NCBI GenBank assembly: GCA_020252385.1
Contig: JADCDC010000502.1
Span: forward strand, 1 to 9,833
Direction of reading: 5' to 3'
Length of the DNA stretch: 9,833 nt
DNA from: Aestuariivirga sp.
GTDB taxonomy: Bacteria; Pseudomonadota; Alphaproteobacteria; Rhizobiales; Aestuariivirgaceae
A program made the translations under genes and the position numbers. The notes under the pieces were generated by a model. The model ran no database searches, was not told where the DNA came from, and was given only the letters and a program-made list of their open reading frames with translations. Positions 6,633 to 9,833 of this stretch are shown here, piece after piece. How positions within the stretch are numbered: position 1 is the stretch's first letter; each line of letters begins with the position of its first letter.

Positions 6633-7034
6633 CTAGGCTCCCCCGGTTTGAATGAGGTCGTAAAGCGCAGGGTCGGGCGGGCACGGGCCGCCCAGCAACT
6701 TCAGGCCGCGCGAGAGCGAGGCCTTCAACCTGTAACCGTCTCCGCGGTCGATGTGCACCATGGCGCCTTCCGCCAGCGGGATTTCGGCGAGGCTGGCCGT
6801 ATCGACGATGGCGCCTTGTCCTTCAATGACATAGTAGACGCAGTCGGAGGCATGGCTGAGCGCGATGGTGGCGGAACCCGGCGACAGGTCAAGCACCTGG
6901 AAGGATCGGTAGAGCGCGCCGTTGCCGGGCCACAGCGCCACCTTTGCATTGCCGCCGCCTTCAATGATGTTTAACTTCACCGTTGAGGTATTGCTGTCGA
7001 CGACGCGAACGGTGGGGACGGGGGGCTGCTGCAT
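6633..7034 (-). CDS. Cupin-like protein lacking metal ligands, first gene of the operon
   Basis: This 133-residue protein aligns with the next cupin around the shared xEGxG turn (VIEGQG against ILEGEG). It has ALS where the neighbour has HIH, and Y101 where the neighbour has its second-motif His (H94). All His ligands are therefore gone and only an Asp (D64) occupies the Glu position. It likely binds a small molecule or pairs with the intact cupin rather than doing metal catalysis. MQQPPVPTVRVVDSN is an unremarkable N-terminus. The start is the ATG at 7034, preceded by a weak AAGG. It is the promoter-proximal gene, 65 nt from the divergent regulator. The cupin call rests on fold-level motif comparison by eye, so confidence is moderate. 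Confidence 0.68.
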   Translation of the reverse strand: MQQPPVPTVRVVDSNTSTVKLNIIEGGGNAKVALWPGNGALYRSFQVLDLSPGSATIALSHASDCVYYVIEGQGAIVDTASLAEIPLAEGAMVHIDRGDGYRLKASLSRGLKLLGGPCPPDPALYDLIQTGGA

Positions 7035-7099
7035 GTTTGCCTTGCGTCTTGACCGGCATTAAAGGAAATTCAGCTTAATCAAAAGGTCGGATCATTGCA
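7035..7099. promoter_or_regulatory. Divergent promoter/operator region between operon and XRE-cupin regulator
   Basis: These 65 nt must hold promoters for both directions. On the plus strand TTGACC (7049-7054) is a good -35, and CTTAAT (7074-7079) is a possible -10 at a long 19-nt spacing. On the minus strand TTTAAT (7063-7058) matches five of six -10 positions, 24 nt before the cupin start. An imperfect dyad nests GACC (7051-7054) and ATTAA (7058-7062) against TTAAT (7075-7079) and GGTC (7085-7088). It is a plausible autoregulatory site for the adjacent regulator. Confidence 0.5.
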
Positions 7100-7741
7100 A
7101 TGCCACCTGCGACACAAGCCAGACGCCCGCAGCCCGCAACACCGCCGCGCGAGCCGGACGCGCGGCCGGATGAACTTGCCGAAACCACCGCACAGGCCAT
7201 CCTCACCATTGGCAACCGGATCCGGGAACTGCGCGGGCAGCGCGGCATGACGCTCCAGGCGCTGGCCACGGCGTCGGGCCTCAGCCCCTCCATGCTGAGC
7301 CTGATCGAGCGCGGCCGGACATCGCCCTCGATCGGGTCGCTGGTGGTCATCGCCCGCGCGCTGCAGGTCGGCATGTCGGATCTCCTCGCCGACAATGTCG
7401 AGCGCGAGGACAAGATGATCGTCCGGTCTTCGGAGGCCCAGGTCGTCGAAACCGCCCGTCACGTGGTGCGGCGCCTGCTGCGCGAGGACCTCAGACTTGG
7501 TGTGAGCATCGCTATCAATGAATATGCCCCGAACACCGGCAGCGCGGAGCGGCCGATCTCGCATGACGGCTATGAATTCGGCTTCGTGCTGGAGGGCGTG
7601 CTGACCGTGGAGATCGACGGCTGCAAGCACCAGCTCAATCCCGGCGACCTGATCTCCTACAGCTCCACCCGCAAACATCGGCTATGGAACCACCAGAACC
7701 GCAAGGTCCGGACCCTGTGGTTCAATCTCAACCGCAGCTGA
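7100..7741 (+). CDS. XRE-family HTH regulator with C-terminal cupin sensor
   Basis: This 213-residue protein starts with a proline/arginine-rich linker (1-35), followed by an XRE helix-turn-helix at about 39-95 (GNRIRELRGQRGMTLQAL, then the recognition segment SPSMLSLIERGRTSPS). A cupin-2 effector domain spans about 145-210 (HDGYEFGFVLEGVLTVEIDG, LNPGDLISYSS, KHRLWN). Such regulators (SutR/PuuR-like) bind inverted repeats near their own gene and respond to small metabolites through the cupin. Its divergence from the nine-gene run suggests it controls it, probably with autoregulation. ATG 7100 is the only sensible start, and the SD (AAGG, 7083-7086) is far away and weak. The gene ends 3 nt before the convergent Mo-hydroxylase stop. 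The direction of control (activator or repressor) is not visible. Confidence 0.92.
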   Translation: MPPATQARRPQPATPPREPDARPDELAETTAQAILTIGNRIRELRGQRGMTLQALATASGLSPSMLSLIERGRTSPSIGSLVVIARALQVGMSDLLADNVEREDKMIVRSSEAQVVETARHVVRRLLREDLRLGVSIAINEYAPNTGSAERPISHDGYEFGFVLEGVLTVEIDGCKHQLNPGDLISYSSTRKHRLWNHQNRKVRTLWFNLNRS

Positions 7742-7744
7742 TCC

Positions 7745-9833
7745 TCAGCGGCGGGCTTTCAGGATCATATGCAGCCGCTGCGGCGTCACCGGCAGTTCGG
7801 TGACCGCACCCGGCACGCCGAGCGCATCGTCGATCGCCGCGGCGATGGCCGCACCCGCGGCTGTGATGCCGCCCTCTCCCGCCCCCTTGACGCCCAAGGG
7901 ATTGAGCGGGCTCGGCGCATCCTCCCGCACGAGGCATTCGATGTCCGGCACCTCGTGGCAGGTCGGCATCAGATAGTCGGCGAGGCTTGCCGCGAGCGGC
8001 TGGCCGTTCTCGTCATAGACGAACTCCTCGAGCAATGCTCCGCCGATGCCCTGCGCCGCGGCTCCGGCAATCTGGCCCTCGACCAGCATGGGGTTGACCG
8101 ACCGGCCGATCTCGTAGGCGACGAAGAACCGCTCGACGGTGATTGCGCAGGTTCCAGGATCGATCCGGACCTGCGCGATGTGGATGCCATAGGGATAAAC
8201 CATGTGGCTTGCCGCGAAGATGCCCTCGGCCGTGAGCCCTCCTGTAGCCTCGAGCTGTGCGGCCAGGTCGCCAAGCCCGATCGAGGCGCCTGACGCCGCC
8301 ACGACGTCACCCTGCCGCAGCGCCAGTTCGCCCTCCTCCGCCTGCAGCAGCGCGGCGGACGCGGCGAGTGCGCGCGCGCGCAGAGCTTCCGCCGCCATCC
8401 GCACCGCCGTGCCCGTCATCACCGTGACCCGCGAGGCGAAGGCGCCCATGCCTTCCTCGATCAGCGCCGTCTGGCCGTGGATCACGCGGATCTTCTGGTA
8501 GGGAAGGCCCAGCGTCTCGGATGCGATCTGCGCCAGCACGGTCTCCACGCCCTGCCCAATCGAGGCGACACCGGTGATGATCTCGAGGGTGCCGTCCGAC
8601 CCCATCCGCATGCGGACGATATCGCGCGGGCCAAGTCCGCTCTTCTCGACGAAGTAGGCAAGGCCGATCCCCGCCATTTCGCCGCCCTTGCGCCGCTTCG
8701 CCAGTGTGGTCTTCAACGCCTCATAATCGATGCGCTGCAGCGCCCGGTCGAGGAGATCGCCATAGCGGCCGGAATCATACTCGACGTCCGTGCCAAGCGT
8801 ATCGAGCCCGCGCTTGAAGGGCATGGCAGAGTCGGGAATGAGGTTCGCCCGCCGCACGGCAACGGGATCGACGGAAAGACGCGCGGCGATCGCATCGAGC
8901 AGCCGCTCGCGCGCGAAGCTCGATTCATAGCGCCCCGGTGCGCGGTACGTGCCGGCAGGAGTCTTGTTGGTGAGGCGGATGTGGCCGTTCGCCCGGTAGG
9001 CGGGGATCACATAGGGCCCCGGCAGCATGGCCGCGGCCAGATCGGTCACGGTCACGCCATGGGTGCGCACATAGGCCCCCTGGTCGGTGATGAAGTCGAC
9101 CTTCAGCCCCTGGATCACGCCCGCCGCATCGACCGCGGCCTGCATCCGGTAATGCTGGTCGCGCGAGTGATTGGCGGCCAGCAGGTGCTCGCGCCGGTCC
9201 TCGATCCAGCGGATGGAACGGCCCAGCCGGAGCGCCGCAAGGCACACCAGCACATCCTCGGGATAGAGTTCGCCCCTGATGCCGAAGCCGCCGCCGACAT
9301 GCCCCTCGCTCAGTTCCAGCTGCCCTGGCGCCAGCCCCAGCATCTTGGAGATGGCGTTGCGGTTGTAATGCGGCACCTTCGAGGCGCCATGCATGACGAT
9401 CCGTCCCGTCGCCACATCGGGCACCGCCACGGCGCCCCGCGTTTCCAGCGGCACGCCGGAATGGCGGCCGACGGAAACAGCAAGCTCGACGACGGCGTGC
9501 GCCGCGTTGAAGGCGGCATCGATGTCGCCATAGCCCTTGCTGACGATGCAGGCTTCGCTCGAAAGCCCCTCATGTACGCCCGGCATATAGGCCGTGGGCG
9601 CGCCACGCGCGTCCAGATTGGGCGGACACTCCTCGAGATCGGCGAACACCAGCTCCGCTGCATCCTCGGCGACATGGGGATCCTCGGCGAAGACCACGGC
9701 GAGCGGATCGCCGACATAGCGCACATAGTCCTTGGCAAGGACATGCTGGCGATAGGGCGCAATGCCGCCATAGCGCATCTGGCGAAAGTCGATGGGGGGC
9801 ACGTCGGCGATGTCGGCCTGCGTCCACACAGCG
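7745..9833 (-). CDS. Xanthine dehydrogenase/CO dehydrogenase-family Mo-binding large subunit, 5' end beyond window
   Basis: The frame is open to the right edge and gives about 695 residues of a family near 770-790, so roughly 80 N-terminal residues are outside. A GTG at 9829 sits mid-domain (AVWTQADIADVPP) and is not the start. Numbered from the edge, GHVGGGFGIRGE (about 176-187) binds the molybdopterin, TYRAPGR (about 294-300) is the active-site loop, GVASIGQGVETVLAQIASE is the second pterin segment, and KGAGEGG (E about 652) carries the catalytic Glu. The CO-specific AYRCSFR loop is absent, so it is not a CO dehydrogenase. These proteins hydroxylate N-heterocycles or aldehydes with water, using FAD and 2Fe-2S partner subunits. 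The partners are not in the window and may lie upstream to the right. It is convergent with the regulator. Confidence 0.93.
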   Translation of the reverse strand, partial: AVWTQADIADVPPIDFRQMRYGGIAPYRQHVLAKDYVRYVGDPLAVVFAEDPHVAEDAAELVFADLEECPPNLDARGAPTAYMPGVHEGLSSEACIVSKGYGDIDAAFNAAHAVVELAVSVGRHSGVPLETRGAVAVPDVATGRIVMHGASKVPHYNRNAISKMLGLAPGQLELSEGHVGGGFGIRGELYPEDVLVCLAALRLGRSIRWIEDRREHLLAANHSRDQHYRMQAAVDAAGVIQGLKVDFITDQGAYVRTHGVTVTDLAAAMLPGPYVIPAYRANGHIRLTNKTPAGTYRAPGRYESSFARERLLDAIAARLSVDPVAVRRANLIPDSAMPFKRGLDTLGTDVEYDSGRYGDLLDRALQRIDYEALKTTLAKRRKGGEMAGIGLAYFVEKSGLGPRDIVRMRMGSDGTLEIITGVASIGQGVETVLAQIASETLGLPYQKIRVIHGQTALIEEGMGAFASRVTVMTGTAVRMAAEALRARALAASAALLQAEEGELALRQGDVVAASGASIGLGDLAAQLEATGGLTAEGIFAASHMVYPYGIHIAQVRIDPGTCAITVERFFVAYEIGRSVNPMLVEGQIAGAAAQGIGGALLEEFVYDENGQPLAASLADYLMPTCHEVPDIECLVREDAPSPLNPLGVKGAGEGGITAAGAAIAAAIDDALGVPGAVTELPVTPQRLHMILKARR

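Noticed and set aside
9827..9829. GTG at 9829 as start of the Mo-hydroxylase
   Set aside because: The frame continues upstream (Ala codon) to the edge, and the family has about 80 more residues before this point.
7745..9833. Annotation as aerobic CO dehydrogenase (coxL) because a coxG-like gene is near
   Set aside because: The CO-specific AYRCSFR loop is missing; the sequence has TYRAPGR in its place.

Overview
The window looks like a high-GC chromosomal or large-replicon segment from an alphaproteobacterium. Hyphomicrobiales (rhizobia-like soil bacteria) is my best guess, judged from codon use, long antisense ORF shadows, strong GGAGG-type Shine-Dalgarno (SD) sites and the gene families present. 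I could not run a taxonomic search. No tRNA, rRNA, insertion sequence, phage gene or CRISPR is visible.

Layout. Nine genes lie head to tail on the minus strand between about 7034 and the left edge: a metal-site-less cupin (7034-6633), a canonical cupin (6628-6215), a nitrilase-superfamily amidohydrolase (6206-5358), a CoxG-like SRPBCC protein (5329-4787), a kynurenine-formamidase-type cyclase/hydrolase (4731-3883), a carboxymuconolactone-decarboxylase-like protein (3868-3341), an isochorismatase-family cysteine hydrolase (3317-2640), the Fe-S dihydropyrimidine dehydrogenase subunit PreA (2528-1218) and the N-terminal half of an ATP-dependent hydantoinase/oxoprolinase HyuA (1067 to the left edge). 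The first seven are tightly packed. The gaps before preA (111 bp) and hyuA (150 bp) are wider, and each holds a perfect palindrome. Facing the operon is a divergent XRE-cupin transcription regulator (7100-7741, plus strand). It ends 3 nt from the stop codon of a convergent, 5'-truncated molybdenum hydroxylase large subunit (7745 to the right edge, minus strand).

How it may work together (inference). The set reads as a catabolic island for an N-heterocyclic or cyclic-amide compound. The Mo-hydroxylase could hydroxylate the ring, with CoxG as accessory. PreA could reduce a ring C=C bond. HyuA, with an expected HyuB partner outside the window, could open a lactam or imide using ATP. The cyclase-type hydrolase, nitrilase and isochorismatase-fold enzymes could cleave ring-opened amides, while the cupins and CMD-like protein handle carbon-skeleton steps. 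The XRE-cupin protein could sense the substrate. No single known pathway that I recognise contains exactly this combination, so the substrate is open.
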